Source: JALZAI01 sp038207565
Lineage (GTDB): Bacteria > Actinomycetota > Actinomycetes > Mycobacteriales > Jatrophihabitantaceae
NCBI GenBank assembly: GCA_038207565.1
Contig: JBBQZQ010000001.1
Coordinates: forward strand, 1 to 64,000
DNA length: 64,000 nucleotides
Direction of reading: 5' to 3'
A program made the translations under genes and the position numbers. Shown here one piece after another: positions 51,475-60,268 of this stretch. The notes under the pieces were generated by a model. That model did no database searches, had not been told where the DNA came from, and was given only the letters and a program-made list of their open reading frames with translations. Positions within the stretch are counted from its first letter, which is position 1. Each line of letters begins with the position of its first letter.

Positions 51475-52340
51475 GCGTACACGGCCGAACCGGGCTGGTG
51501 CGCAAGCGCGGCGCGGGCGGCCAGCCAGTCGAGGGCGAGCCGGTAGCCGTCGTCGATCAATCGCCTGGTCTCGCGGAAATCCAGCGGATTCGTCGCGCCG
51601 CTGACGGCCGCTGGCAGAAGGTGCACGTCGCCGCGGGCGGCGAGCGAGTCGCGGCGCGAGGTGGATTCCAGAATGTGGCCGAGCGCGTGGTATGCCATGG
51701 CCAGCGGGCCACGAAGCGGCGCCTTGCGGTCGTCGGAACCTGCGGCCGGCAGGACATAGCAGACGGTAGCGCCGAGCGCCTCTGCCTGCAGGACCGGGAT
51801 GTCTGCCGATACGCCTCCGTCGACCAGTCGCAATCCGGCCCGGGCGACCGGGGCGTAAATCCCCGGAAACGCCGATGTCGCAAGCAGTGCCAGGGCGGTC
51901 GGCCCGTCGGACATGACGACAGGTTGCCCGGTGAGCAGCTCGGTCGCGACCACGTGGGCTTGGATGGCGGTCTGCTCAAGGCGAGGTGCCACCAGGTCGG
52001 TATCGAGCATCCGCCCGAGCGGCGCGGCGTCGAGCAACCCGTCGCCGCGGCCCAGAACGGCGCGAGCGATGGTCCGCGCCGAGATGCCGGCCACGTTGCG
52101 ACGACGCAGGGTCAGCCAGAGGTTCTCGAGTCTGCGCAGACCTGCAGCACTGGGGTCACTTGCATACGCGACGGCGTTCAGCGCGCCGGCGGATGTGCCG
52201 ATGACGAGGTCAGGAGTGATACCCGCCTCGGTGAGCGCGCGGAGCATTCCGACCTGGGGTGCACTGAGGCTGCCGCCCCCCTGGAACACAAAAGCCACAG
52301 TGGGGGTCGCCGGACCGTTCCTGGTCGACACCTCAGTCAT
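51471..52340 (-). CDS. Patatin-like phospholipase (RssA type)
   Basis: 289 residues from ATG 52340. FQGGGSLSAPQVGML is the oxyanion Gly-rich loop, GTSAG (48-52) carries nucleophile Ser50, and LRLVDGGVSADIPV holds the catalytic Asp of the Ser-Asp dyad. It is a cytoplasmic or membrane-associated lipid acyl hydrolase. The stop overlaps the start of the LPG-synthase-type membrane protein, suggesting a joint role in membrane lipid turnover (inferred). Confidence 0.88.
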   Translation of the reverse strand: MTEVSTRNGPATPTVAFVFQGGGSLSAPQVGMLRALTEAGITPDLVIGTSAGALNAVAYASDPSAAGLRRLENLWLTLRRRNVAGISARTIARAVLGRGDGLLDAAPLGRMLDTDLVAPRLEQTAIQAHVVATELLTGQPVVMSDGPTALALLATSAFPGIYAPVARAGLRLVDGGVSADIPVLQAEALGATVCYVLPAAGSDDRKAPLRGPLAMAYHALGHILESTSRRDSLAARGDVHLLPAAVSGATNPLDFRETRRLIDDGYRLALDWLAARAALAHQPGSAVYA

Positions 52341-52438
52341 CGCTTACCCCGCTCGGACGATCCAGCTGTTACTGGCCGAAGTCGCGGTGGGGCCGTCCTA
52401 TTCCGGACGGTGCGGGACCTTGGCGGCGGCGGCGGGCC

Positions 52439-54196
52439 TCAGCTGAGGTCGATGGAACGGGTGTAGGCGTCCTGGTTCGGGGTGGTCGTGCCCGGATTGC
52501 CGCGGAAGTCGGTCCAGGCGGGGTGCAACCGGCGGTCCGAACCCATCGACACCCCGGTGTAATCGCCGATGAAGCCGCCCTGTAGCACCCGCCCGTCAGC
52601 GCCGATGACCGGGAATTGAATCCGCGGGTCGGAGGACTGGCTGGTGACGCGGTGGATCGTCGCGGACGTGACCGGCCGTCCCGGTGTGGCCGTGAGCGGC
52701 CACCACGCGAAGTCGAGGCGGACTCCCCTGGGCTGGTACCCGCGGGTGTAGGACACCACAGCCGCCGTGCCGCCGTAGGAGGCGACAGCGCCGAAGATCT
52801 CGTCCCGCACGGTGCCGACCGAAACTGGACGGGTCCATGAGATCCCGTTCGTCGAGGACGACACGATGTTGTCGGCGTTCGTCTGCAGCGATTGGCCCGC
52901 GATGGTGTAGTGCCCGTTGCGGTCGTCGACCCAGGTCACCAACACGACGCCGGTGACGGGGTCGACCGTCAGCTGTGGAAAGGCGTTGATCCGGAAGTTC
53001 TCGTGGGTGAGCCCTTCGCCGGAGATCTCGTCGTCGAACGGGAAGTCGTAGTTCGTCCCGACGATCGAGCGCGAGAACGATGCGCCGCGGTTGGTGGACG
53101 TGGCCACGACGGTCACGTCGCGGTCGTTCGGATGGTCGCATGCCTGGCTGGCGCAGTAGGCGGTCTCGTACGCGACGTACAGGGTGCCGTCGGGGCCGAC
53201 CCGCGGATTGCTGCCCTGCGAATACGGCTGCAAGCCCGGATTGGTGGTGCCGGCCACTGGGTCGATGCGCCGGAAGTGCGTGAACGTGGCGCCTCGGTCG
53301 ATGCTGGCCGCGATGACGATCGGCGACTCGGCGTAGTCGCCGAGAGCCGTGTCGAGAAAGCGCGTCCACGTGACGTAGACGCGGCCGCTGTTGGGGTCGG
53401 CCGCCACCCAGACCTTGTCGTTGAATACGCGCGTCGGCGTCGGGTTGCCCCGTGCGTCCACGCCGTCGATCTGGATGATCTTCGGCAGGCCGAAGGTGAG
53501 GCCGCCGTCGTGGGAGATGCTGACCACGATCGCGCTGGGCGCCTCCGTGCCGCCCACGGCCGGCGCACCCCGGCTGAACACGATGTTGCCGTAGTAGACC
53601 GTGTTGTTCGGGCCGAAGGAGATGACCGGGTCACCGGCACCGTCCATCGCCCGCAAGGCGCCCACGGCGCCGGTCTGGTAGGTGAGCCCGGGCAGCAACA
53701 CGTTCTTCCAGGTGCGCCCGCCGTCGGTCGAGGTGTAGGCGAAACCGGCGGCGTCGTTGCGGCTCTCGCGGGCGTTGTAGACGCGGTAGTCGTTCGCGCC
53801 GGCGACGATGTTCGCCGGGTTCGCCGGGTTGGATGCGATCGCCGTCTCGTTCTGGGCAGTCGGGCACCCGGCCGAGGAACCGGCGGACGTGATGTGGTCG
53901 CCGACGATCATGTCGACGTTCGGTTTGGTCGGCGGGTACGGGCTGGGCTTGCCGATGAATTGCTGGCATTGCGCCGAGACCGTCGGCGCCCGCGTACCGA
54001 TCTCGTCCTGCCGCGCGAGGATCTCCTTGAGCAGCGGGTTGTGCCGCGGGCCCGCGGTGGCCTGGGCCGCGCGGCGGTTGACCTGCTGACCGGCGTCGGG
54101 GGCCGGTGCCGCACCCGCGGTACCCACTCCGGCGCCCACGAGGGCCAGCGCGGTGACAGAGACACCCACCAGCCGGCGCAGCGATCCAACGACCAC
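52439..54196 (-). CDS. Secreted BNR/sialidase-like beta-propeller protein
   Basis: 585 residues from GTG 54196. A signal peptide (LVGVSVTALALVGAGVGTAG-AAPA) is followed by a propeller with Asp-box words: TSTDGGRTWKN, SHDGGLTFG, a degenerate SIDRGATF, STNRGASFS and SSSTNGISW. Extracellular exo-alpha-sialidase-like or glycan-binding proteins share this fold, but the sialidase Arg triad cannot be confirmed by eye. Several Cys pairs (CQQFIGK, CPTAQNE, YCASQACDH) suit an exported protein. Divergent from the carboxylase gene (185 bp). Confidence 0.82.
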   Translation of the reverse strand: MVVGSLRRLVGVSVTALALVGAGVGTAGAAPAPDAGQQVNRRAAQATAGPRHNPLLKEILARQDEIGTRAPTVSAQCQQFIGKPSPYPPTKPNVDMIVGDHITSAGSSAGCPTAQNETAIASNPANPANIVAGANDYRVYNARESRNDAAGFAYTSTDGGRTWKNVLLPGLTYQTGAVGALRAMDGAGDPVISFGPNNTVYYGNIVFSRGAPAVGGTEAPSAIVVSISHDGGLTFGLPKIIQIDGVDARGNPTPTRVFNDKVWVAADPNSGRVYVTWTRFLDTALGDYAESPIVIAASIDRGATFTHFRRIDPVAGTTNPGLQPYSQGSNPRVGPDGTLYVAYETAYCASQACDHPNDRDVTVVATSTNRGASFSRSIVGTNYDFPFDDEISGEGLTHENFRINAFPQLTVDPVTGVVLVTWVDDRNGHYTIAGQSLQTNADNIVSSSTNGISWTRPVSVGTVRDEIFGAVASYGGTAAVVSYTRGYQPRGVRLDFAWWPLTATPGRPVTSATIHRVTSQSSDPRIQFPVIGADGRVLQGGFIGDYTGVSMGSDRRLHPAWTDFRGNPGTTTPNQDAYTRSIDLS

Positions 54197-54381
54197 GACA
54201 AACCCCCAGATGTCCGGACATAGATTCTGGCTCGCGAGCCTCTCACGCCGAGGGCTTTCGGCATAGAGCCCGGCGCATCCGACTCTCGGCGATCACCGAT
54301 GCGGCCGTAGCGCCCGCTCGGAGCGCCCCGATTCGGCCCGGTGACTGGCTAGTAACCCCCTCGGCGGGGCAGGCTCTGGGG

Positions 54382-57300
54382 GTGGCACCCGAACAGTACG
54401 AACTGAGTCCAGCGCCGTTCCGGCGTATCGCCATCGTCAACCGCGGCGAAGCCGCGATGCGGCTGATCCACGCGGTGCGTGACCTCAACGCAACCCACAG
54501 TGTCGCCGGCGCCGAGCCGATCCGCACGATTGCGTTGTACACCGATACCGAGCGGGGCGCGATGTTCGTTCGGGAGGCCGACGATGCCTACCCGCTCGGC
54601 CCGGCCGCCGCACGTCCGTACCTGAACTACGACGTACTCGAGTCGGCGCTGCTCGCCACGAACGCGGACGCAGCATGGGTCGGGTGGGGCTTCGTCGCCG
54701 AGGATCCCGCATTCGCCGAACTCTGCGCGCGGATCGGCGTGACATTCATCGGGCCCAGCCCGGAAGCGATGCGCAAGCTGGGGGACAAGATCGGCTCGAA
54801 ACTCCTCGCTGAGGAGGTCGGCGTGCCGGTCGCGCCGTGGAGCCGGGGCCCGGTAGAGACGCTGGACTCGGCGCGCGATGCCGCTGCGAGCGTCGGGTAC
54901 CCGTTGATGCTCAAGGCGACCGCAGGCGGGGGTGGTCGGGGCATCCGCGTCATCGGCTCCGAAGCCGAACTGGTGGAGGCCTACCAGCGCACGCGCGACG
55001 AGGCGGGCCGTGCGTTCGGCAACGACGTCGTGTTCCTCGAGCGCCTGGTCACCGGCGCGCGCCACGTGGAGGTCCAGGTCATCGCCGACTCGCACGGGAC
55101 GGCGTGGGCGCTCGGCGTACGCGACTGCTCCGTGCAGCGGCGCAACCAGAAGGTGATCGAGGAGTCCGCGTCCCCGTTGCTGTCGGCGCCGCAGGTGGAG
55201 GAGCTCAAGGCGTCCGCCGAACGGCTCGCCGAGGCTGTGGGCTACTGCGGCGCGGGCACGGTGGAATTCCTTTACCACCCGGGGGAGAAGTCCTTCGCGT
55301 TCCTCGAGGTGAACACGCGGCTGCAGGTGGAGCACCCGATCACTGAAATCACCACGGGAACCGACCTCGTCCACGCACAGCTGCACGTCGCAGGTGGCGG
55401 CAAGCTCGAGGGCGTCAAGCCCGCAGAGAGCGGCCACGCCGTGGAGGCCAGACTCAACGCCGAGGACGCCGACCGCGACTTCGCGCCGTCGCCCGGACGT
55501 ATCGAATTGCTCGAACTGCCGTCCGGGCCGGGCATCCGCGTGGACACGGGAGTCAGCGAGGGCGACGTCATCCCCGCCGACTTCGACTCGATGATCGCCA
55601 AGATCATCGCCCACGGCCGTACCCGTGAGCAGGCCCTCGCCCGGCTACGGCGCGCGGTCGGCGAGACCGCCGTCATTATCGAGGGCGGCGCCACCAACAA
55701 GAGCTTCATCCTCGACCTACTCGATCAGCCCGAGGTGATCGAGGCCGCCGCCGACACCGGCTGGATTGATCGCGTTCGCACCGAGGGGCGGCTCGTGGCT
55801 GATCGCCGCTCGGGAGTCGCGTTGGTGGCCGCCGGCATCGAGGCCTATGAGGACGACGAACGGATCGAGGTGGCCCGACTGTTGCAGACGGCGCGGGGCG
55901 GCCGTCCGCAGGTGCAGCACCAGGTCGCCCGCCCGATCGACCTCAAGCTCCGCGGCCGCGCATACCGTGTCGCGGTGTCGCGGGTCGGGTCGCAGCGGTT
56001 CCGGGTGACGCTCACCGCCGACGGCGTGCCGCACGTCGTGGCAGCCGACGTCGAGCGGATGGGAAAGTACCGCGTCCGGCTCGTCGTCTCCGGCCGCGCC
56101 TTCCGCGTGCTGACGGCGACGCACGGGCCTGTGCACTTCGTCGAGGTGGACGGGGTGGCCCACCGGATCAGCCGGGACGAGGGCGGCATGCTGCGCGCAC
56201 CGGCGCCTGCGCTCGTCATCGCAACGCCCGTTGCCGTCGGGGCCGAGGTCGCGGCTGGTGCGGCGGTGATCGTCCTGGAGTCCATGAAGATGGAGACTCG
56301 CCTCACGGCGCCGTTTCCCGGACGAGTGCGGGAACTGCATGTGTCCGCGGGCAGCCAGGTGGAGACAGGAACCCCGCTCATCCGGCTCGAGCCCGTCGCC
56401 GACGACGATGCCGAGGCGCCGACCAGTCATGCCGGCGTCGACCTCGATCTGCCCGCACCCAGCGAGGACGTCGAAGACCCGGTCATCCGGGGACTCGCCG
56501 ACCTGAGCGCGGTGCTGCTCGGCTTCGACGTCGATCCCGGCGACAACGGCCGGACCCTCGCGCGCTACCTCGACGTCCGCGACGAGGCGGCAGCCCTCGG
56601 AACCGACGTCCTGGCCGGCGAGATCCAACTGTTCCGGTTGTTCGCCGACTTCGCCGACCTCAGCCGTAACCGCCTGGCAGCCGAGGAGATGCGCACCGAG
56701 CTGCGAGTGCACAGCCCGCGCGAGTACTTCCACAGCTACCTGCAGAGTCTCGACGCCGACCGCGGCGGCCTGCCCGACCTCTTCCGCGCCAAGATCGAGA
56801 GCGTACTGGCCCACTACGGCATCAGCAGCCTCGACCGCACCCCGCAACTCGAGGGGGCCGTGTTCCGCATCTTCCTCGCGCAGCAACGCTGGGCGCCCGA
56901 CCTCGGCATCGTCACCGCGATCCTGGAGCGTTGGCACACCGAGCCCGCACCCGACACCGCGGTGGACCTGCATGCGCGCGATGTGCTCGAGCGGCTCGTA
57001 CTGGCCACCCAATTGCGATTCCCGGCGGTCGGTGACCTCGCCCGCAGCGTGCGGTTCCGCTGGTTCGACGAGCCGATCGTGGCCGACGAACGCGCAGCCG
57101 TACTGGCCGGTGTGCGCAGCGAGGTCGAGTCCCTCGCCGCGGACGATGATGCGATCGATCGCGCTGAGCGGATGGACGCCCTGGCCGCGATTCCGGAGCG
57201 CATCGTGAGCTTCCTCGCCGACCGCCTGCAGGACGGCGTCCCGGCCAGCGAGCCGCTGCTCGAAGTGTTGATCAGGCGGCACTACCGCGAATACGAGATG

Positions 57301-59913
57301 CACGGGCTGCGGGCACTGCACGTGTCCGGTCGCCCCTTCGCGGTCGCCGACTACGTGTTGGACGCACGGCCGACCCACCTCGTCTCGACCCTCGCGACAT
57401 TCGCCGAGCTCGACCCCGCCAGCGGGCTCGCCCAGGAGCTCGCGGAACAGGTCGCCGCCCGGACATCCGAGCAACACAGCGTCGTCGACCTCTACCTGTC
57501 CTGGCCCGACGCGCCGGAGGAGCCGGATGAGTGTTCGGACCTGCTGGCCGAGATGCTGCTCCCGATCGCATTCGCCCACGACGTGCGGCGCACGGCGATC
57601 GGGGTGTGCCCGGGCGCCGGACGGCCCGTCACCTACTTCACCTTCCGGCCGATCGGCGGTGACCTCATCGAGGACGGTCTGGTCCGCGGCTTGCACCCCA
57701 TGGTCGGTAGACGCCTCGACCTGTGGCGACTGCGGGACTTCGACATCACCCGCATCGCTTCGCCGGAAGACGTGCTGCTCTATCACTGCACCGCGAAGGA
57801 CAACGCCGCTGACCAGCGCCTGGTCGCTCTGGCCCAGGTACGCGAACTCGTCGTGGTCCGTGACGAGGACGATCGCGTCAGTTCGCTGCCGCAGGTCGAA
57901 CGGGTGATCGCGAACTGTGTCGAAGGCATCCGGCGCGGCCGGGCACTGCTGAGCACACCGGCCGCGGTGCTGGACATGAACCACGTGTGGGTCCACATCT
58001 GGCCGATCATCGACGCGCAGGTCGATCAGCTCACCGCGTTGCAGCGCGGCATCGCCCCGCTCACCGCGGGCGCGGGGATCGACGAGGTGCTGGCGCGGGG
58101 GCGAGTGGCAACGGCCGACGGGGCGATCGTCCCCATGGCGGTGAAGTTCTTCTACCAGCCCGGTTCGGGTGTGCAGTTCACCGTCGGCCGGCCACCGACC
58201 GAGCGGTTGACGCCGCTCAACGACTACGCGCAGAAGGTGGTGCGGGCGCGCCGGCGCGGGACGGTGTACCCGTACGAACTGCAGTCGATGGTCGCCGGAC
58301 CGGGCGGGAACGTCGTCGAACATGACCTGGACGACGCCGGGCACTTGGTCGCCGTGGATCGCCCAGCCGGGTTGAACAAGGCAGGCATCGTCGTGGGCGT
58401 GGTGACCACTCCCACCGAGTTGCATCCTGACGGCGTCACCCGCGTCATCCTCAGTGGTGATCCCACCAGGGCGTTGGGTGCGGTGTCGGAGGCCGAGTGC
58501 TCTCGCATCATCGCCGCGATCGACCTTGCCGAGCAGAGGGGCGTTCCGCTCGAGTGGTACGCGCTGTCGGCGGGAGCGCGCATCTCCATGGATTCCGGCA
58601 CCGAGAACATGGACTGGGTCGCCCGCGGGCTCAAACGCATCATCGAGTTCACCCAGGCCGGTGGCGAGATCAACATCGTGGTCGCAGGCATCAACGTCGG
58701 CGCCCAGCCGTATTGGAATGCCGAGGCAACGATGCTCATGCACACCAAGGGTGTGCTGGTGATGACGCCGGACAGTGCGATGGTGCTGACCGGCAAGCAG
58801 TCGCTGGACTTCTCCGGCGGCGTGTCGGCCGAGGACAACTTCGGCATCGGCGGTTACGACCGGGTGATGGGGCCTAACGGACAGGCGCAGTACTGGGCTC
58901 CCGACCTCAAGAGCGCGCGCGACATCTTGCTGCAGCATTACGAGTACAGCTACGTCGCGGCCGGCGAATCGGCACCGCGACGCGTGCCCACGAGCGATCC
59001 GGTCGACCGTGACATCACCACGGCCGCCCATGACATTCCGGACAGCGATTTCCGGACCGTCGGCGACATCTTCTCCGCGGCGACGAACCCGGATCGCAAG
59101 AAGGCCTTCGACATCCGCACGGTCATGCGCGCTTTGGCCGATCAGGATCAGCCGACGCTGGAGCGGTGGGCAGACATGGCCGACGCCGAGACAGCGGTCG
59201 TCTTCGACGCGCGTCTCGGCGGTCTGCCGGTATGCCTGATGGGCATCGAGTCACGTACCGTTCCACGTCGCGGTTTCCCGCCCACCGACGGCCCCGACAC
59301 ATACACGGCGGGGACGCTGTTCCCGCGGTCGTCGAAGAAGGCGGCGCGCGCGATCAACGCCGCTGCGGGCAACCGGCCGCTGGTCGTGCTGGCGAACCTG
59401 TCCGGATTCGACGGATCGCCGGACTCGATGCGCAATCTGCAGCTGGAGTACGGCGCGGAGATCGGAAGAGCCATCGTCAATTTCGACGGGCCGATCGTCT
59501 TCTGCGTGATCTCGCGCTACCACGGCGGCGCATTCGTCGTGTTCTCCAAAGCGCTGAACCCGCGCATGACGGTGCTGGCGGTCGAAGGTTCGTTCGCATC
59601 CGTGATCGGCGGCGCGCCGGCTGCCGCAGTGGTGTTCTCCGGGATCGTGGACAAGCGCACCGGCGCCGATCCGCGGGTCCGTGAACTCGCCGACCGACTG
59701 CGCGCGGCAACCGGGGCCGAGCGGGCACCGCTCGCCGCCGAACTCGCTGAGCTCCGGATCGGCGTGCGGGCGGAGAAGCTCGGCGAGGTCGCAGCCGAGT
59801 TCGACCGCGTCCACAACATTCATCGAGCTGTGGAAGTCGGGTCGGTGGATGCCGTGATCGAGGCCCACGAGCTGCGGCCGCGGATCATCGCCGCTCTGCA
59901 GGGCGGCTCGTGA
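54382..59913 (+). CDS. Single-chain biotin-dependent acyl-CoA carboxylase (BC-BCCP-CT)
   Basis: 1843 residues from GTG 54382, far larger than ordinary AccA/AccD subunits (450-600). Order: biotin carboxylase with ATP-grasp (FRRIAIVNRGEAAMRLIHAV; KATAGGGGRGIRV at K178; FLEVNTRLQVEHPITE) to about 460; biotin carrier domain with VLESMKMET, biotin on K636; a central region to about 1190; carboxyltransferase to the end (AGINVGAQPYWNAEATMLMH; GGAPAAAVVF). This is the layout of eukaryotic acetyl-CoA carboxylase, also known in some actinobacteria. It would make a malonyl-CoA-type product in the cytoplasm using ATP and bicarbonate. The acyl-CoA used is not evident. No frame breaks over 5.5 kb. Confidence 0.88.
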   Translation: MAPEQYELSPAPFRRIAIVNRGEAAMRLIHAVRDLNATHSVAGAEPIRTIALYTDTERGAMFVREADDAYPLGPAAARPYLNYDVLESALLATNADAAWVGWGFVAEDPAFAELCARIGVTFIGPSPEAMRKLGDKIGSKLLAEEVGVPVAPWSRGPVETLDSARDAAASVGYPLMLKATAGGGGRGIRVIGSEAELVEAYQRTRDEAGRAFGNDVVFLERLVTGARHVEVQVIADSHGTAWALGVRDCSVQRRNQKVIEESASPLLSAPQVEELKASAERLAEAVGYCGAGTVEFLYHPGEKSFAFLEVNTRLQVEHPITEITTGTDLVHAQLHVAGGGKLEGVKPAESGHAVEARLNAEDADRDFAPSPGRIELLELPSGPGIRVDTGVSEGDVIPADFDSMIAKIIAHGRTREQALARLRRAVGETAVIIEGGATNKSFILDLLDQPEVIEAAADTGWIDRVRTEGRLVADRRSGVALVAAGIEAYEDDERIEVARLLQTARGGRPQVQHQVARPIDLKLRGRAYRVAVSRVGSQRFRVTLTADGVPHVVAADVERMGKYRVRLVVSGRAFRVLTATHGPVHFVEVDGVAHRISRDEGGMLRAPAPALVIATPVAVGAEVAAGAAVIVLESMKMETRLTAPFPGRVRELHVSAGSQVETGTPLIRLEPVADDDAEAPTSHAGVDLDLPAPSEDVEDPVIRGLADLSAVLLGFDVDPGDNGRTLARYLDVRDEAAALGTDVLAGEIQLFRLFADFADLSRNRLAAEEMRTELRVHSPREYFHSYLQSLDADRGGLPDLFRAKIESVLAHYGISSLDRTPQLEGAVFRIFLAQQRWAPDLGIVTAILERWHTEPAPDTAVDLHARDVLERLVLATQLRFPAVGDLARSVRFRWFDEPIVADERAAVLAGVRSEVESLAADDDAIDRAERMDALAAIPERIVSFLADRLQDGVPASEPLLEVLIRRHYREYEMHGLRALHVSGRPFAVADYVLDARPTHLVSTLATFAELDPASGLAQELAEQVAARTSEQHSVVDLYLSWPDAPEEPDECSDLLAEMLLPIAFAHDVRRTAIGVCPGAGRPVTYFTFRPIGGDLIEDGLVRGLHPMVGRRLDLWRLRDFDITRIASPEDVLLYHCTAKDNAADQRLVALAQVRELVVVRDEDDRVSSLPQVERVIANCVEGIRRGRALLSTPAAVLDMNHVWVHIWPIIDAQVDQLTALQRGIAPLTAGAGIDEVLARGRVATADGAIVPMAVKFFYQPGSGVQFTVGRPPTERLTPLNDYAQKVVRARRRGTVYPYELQSMVAGPGGNVVEHDLDDAGHLVAVDRPAGLNKAGIVVGVVTTPTELHPDGVTRVILSGDPTRALGAVSEAECSRIIAAIDLAEQRGVPLEWYALSAGARISMDSGTENMDWVARGLKRIIEFTQAGGEINIVVAGINVGAQPYWNAEATMLMHTKGVLVMTPDSAMVLTGKQSLDFSGGVSAEDNFGIGGYDRVMGPNGQAQYWAPDLKSARDILLQHYEYSYVAAGESAPRRVPTSDPVDRDITTAAHDIPDSDFRTVGDIFSAATNPDRKKAFDIRTVMRALADQDQPTLERWADMADAETAVVFDARLGGLPVCLMGIESRTVPRRGFPPTDGPDTYTAGTLFPRSSKKAARAINAAAGNRPLVVLANLSGFDGSPDSMRNLQLEYGAEIGRAIVNFDGPIVFCVISRYHGGAFVVFSKALNPRMTVLAVEGSFASVIGGAPAAAVVFSGIVDKRTGADPRVRELADRLRAATGAERAPLAAELAELRIGVRAEKLGEVAAEFDRVHNIHRAVEVGSVDAVIEAHELRPRIIAALQGGS

Positions 59914-60092
59914 ACTAACCAAGGGCTGAGTCGAGCGCAACTCTGGAGCAGAGCCGTCCGGTGATGGTCTCGGTGACGGCACCCGTCGCGAGGTCCCCGG
60001 TCCCGAGGAACGTCAGGTCACCCAAGGCACCGGCAAGCAGGCCGGTCCCACTCAAGGGTGTGGACGTCGCGCGCAACGACCCTGTGATAAGT

Positions 60093-60108
60093 ATGTCTGG
60101 TCAAACAT
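60093..60108. promoter_or_regulatory. Imperfect palindrome upstream of the amine oxidase
   Basis: ATGTCTGGTCAAACAT has matching ATGT/ACAT ends and 6 of 8 symmetric positions. It lies 160-176 bp before the amine-oxidase start and is a possible GntR- or TetR-type site. The remainder of 59914-60268 has no gene. Confidence 0.35.
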
Positions 60109-60224
60109 CCGGCAGACTAATACGGCACCGTTCAAACGCTGCCGACCGATTGCACCGGTCGACACGATTGCGCAGAATCGCCAGCAACCTGCTCCTGCGT
60201 CACGTCGAGGAAACGCAGTGGGCC

Positions 60225-60230
60225 TAGCGT
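60225..60230 (+). promoter_or_regulatory. Probable -10 box (TAGCGT) of the amine oxidase gene
   Basis: CCTAGCGTC, the same word seen before dgdA and hrpB, would give a leader of about 30 nt containing the AAGGAG ribosome site. Confidence 0.35.
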
Positions 60231-60268
60231 CGGTCTGGATCGACACGAGACCGTCCGAAGGAGCCTCC

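Noticed and set aside
55717..59031. 1104-codon open frame antisense to the carboxylase gene
   Set aside because: Shadow of the conserved BC-BCCP-CT gene; no recognisable domain or ribosome site.
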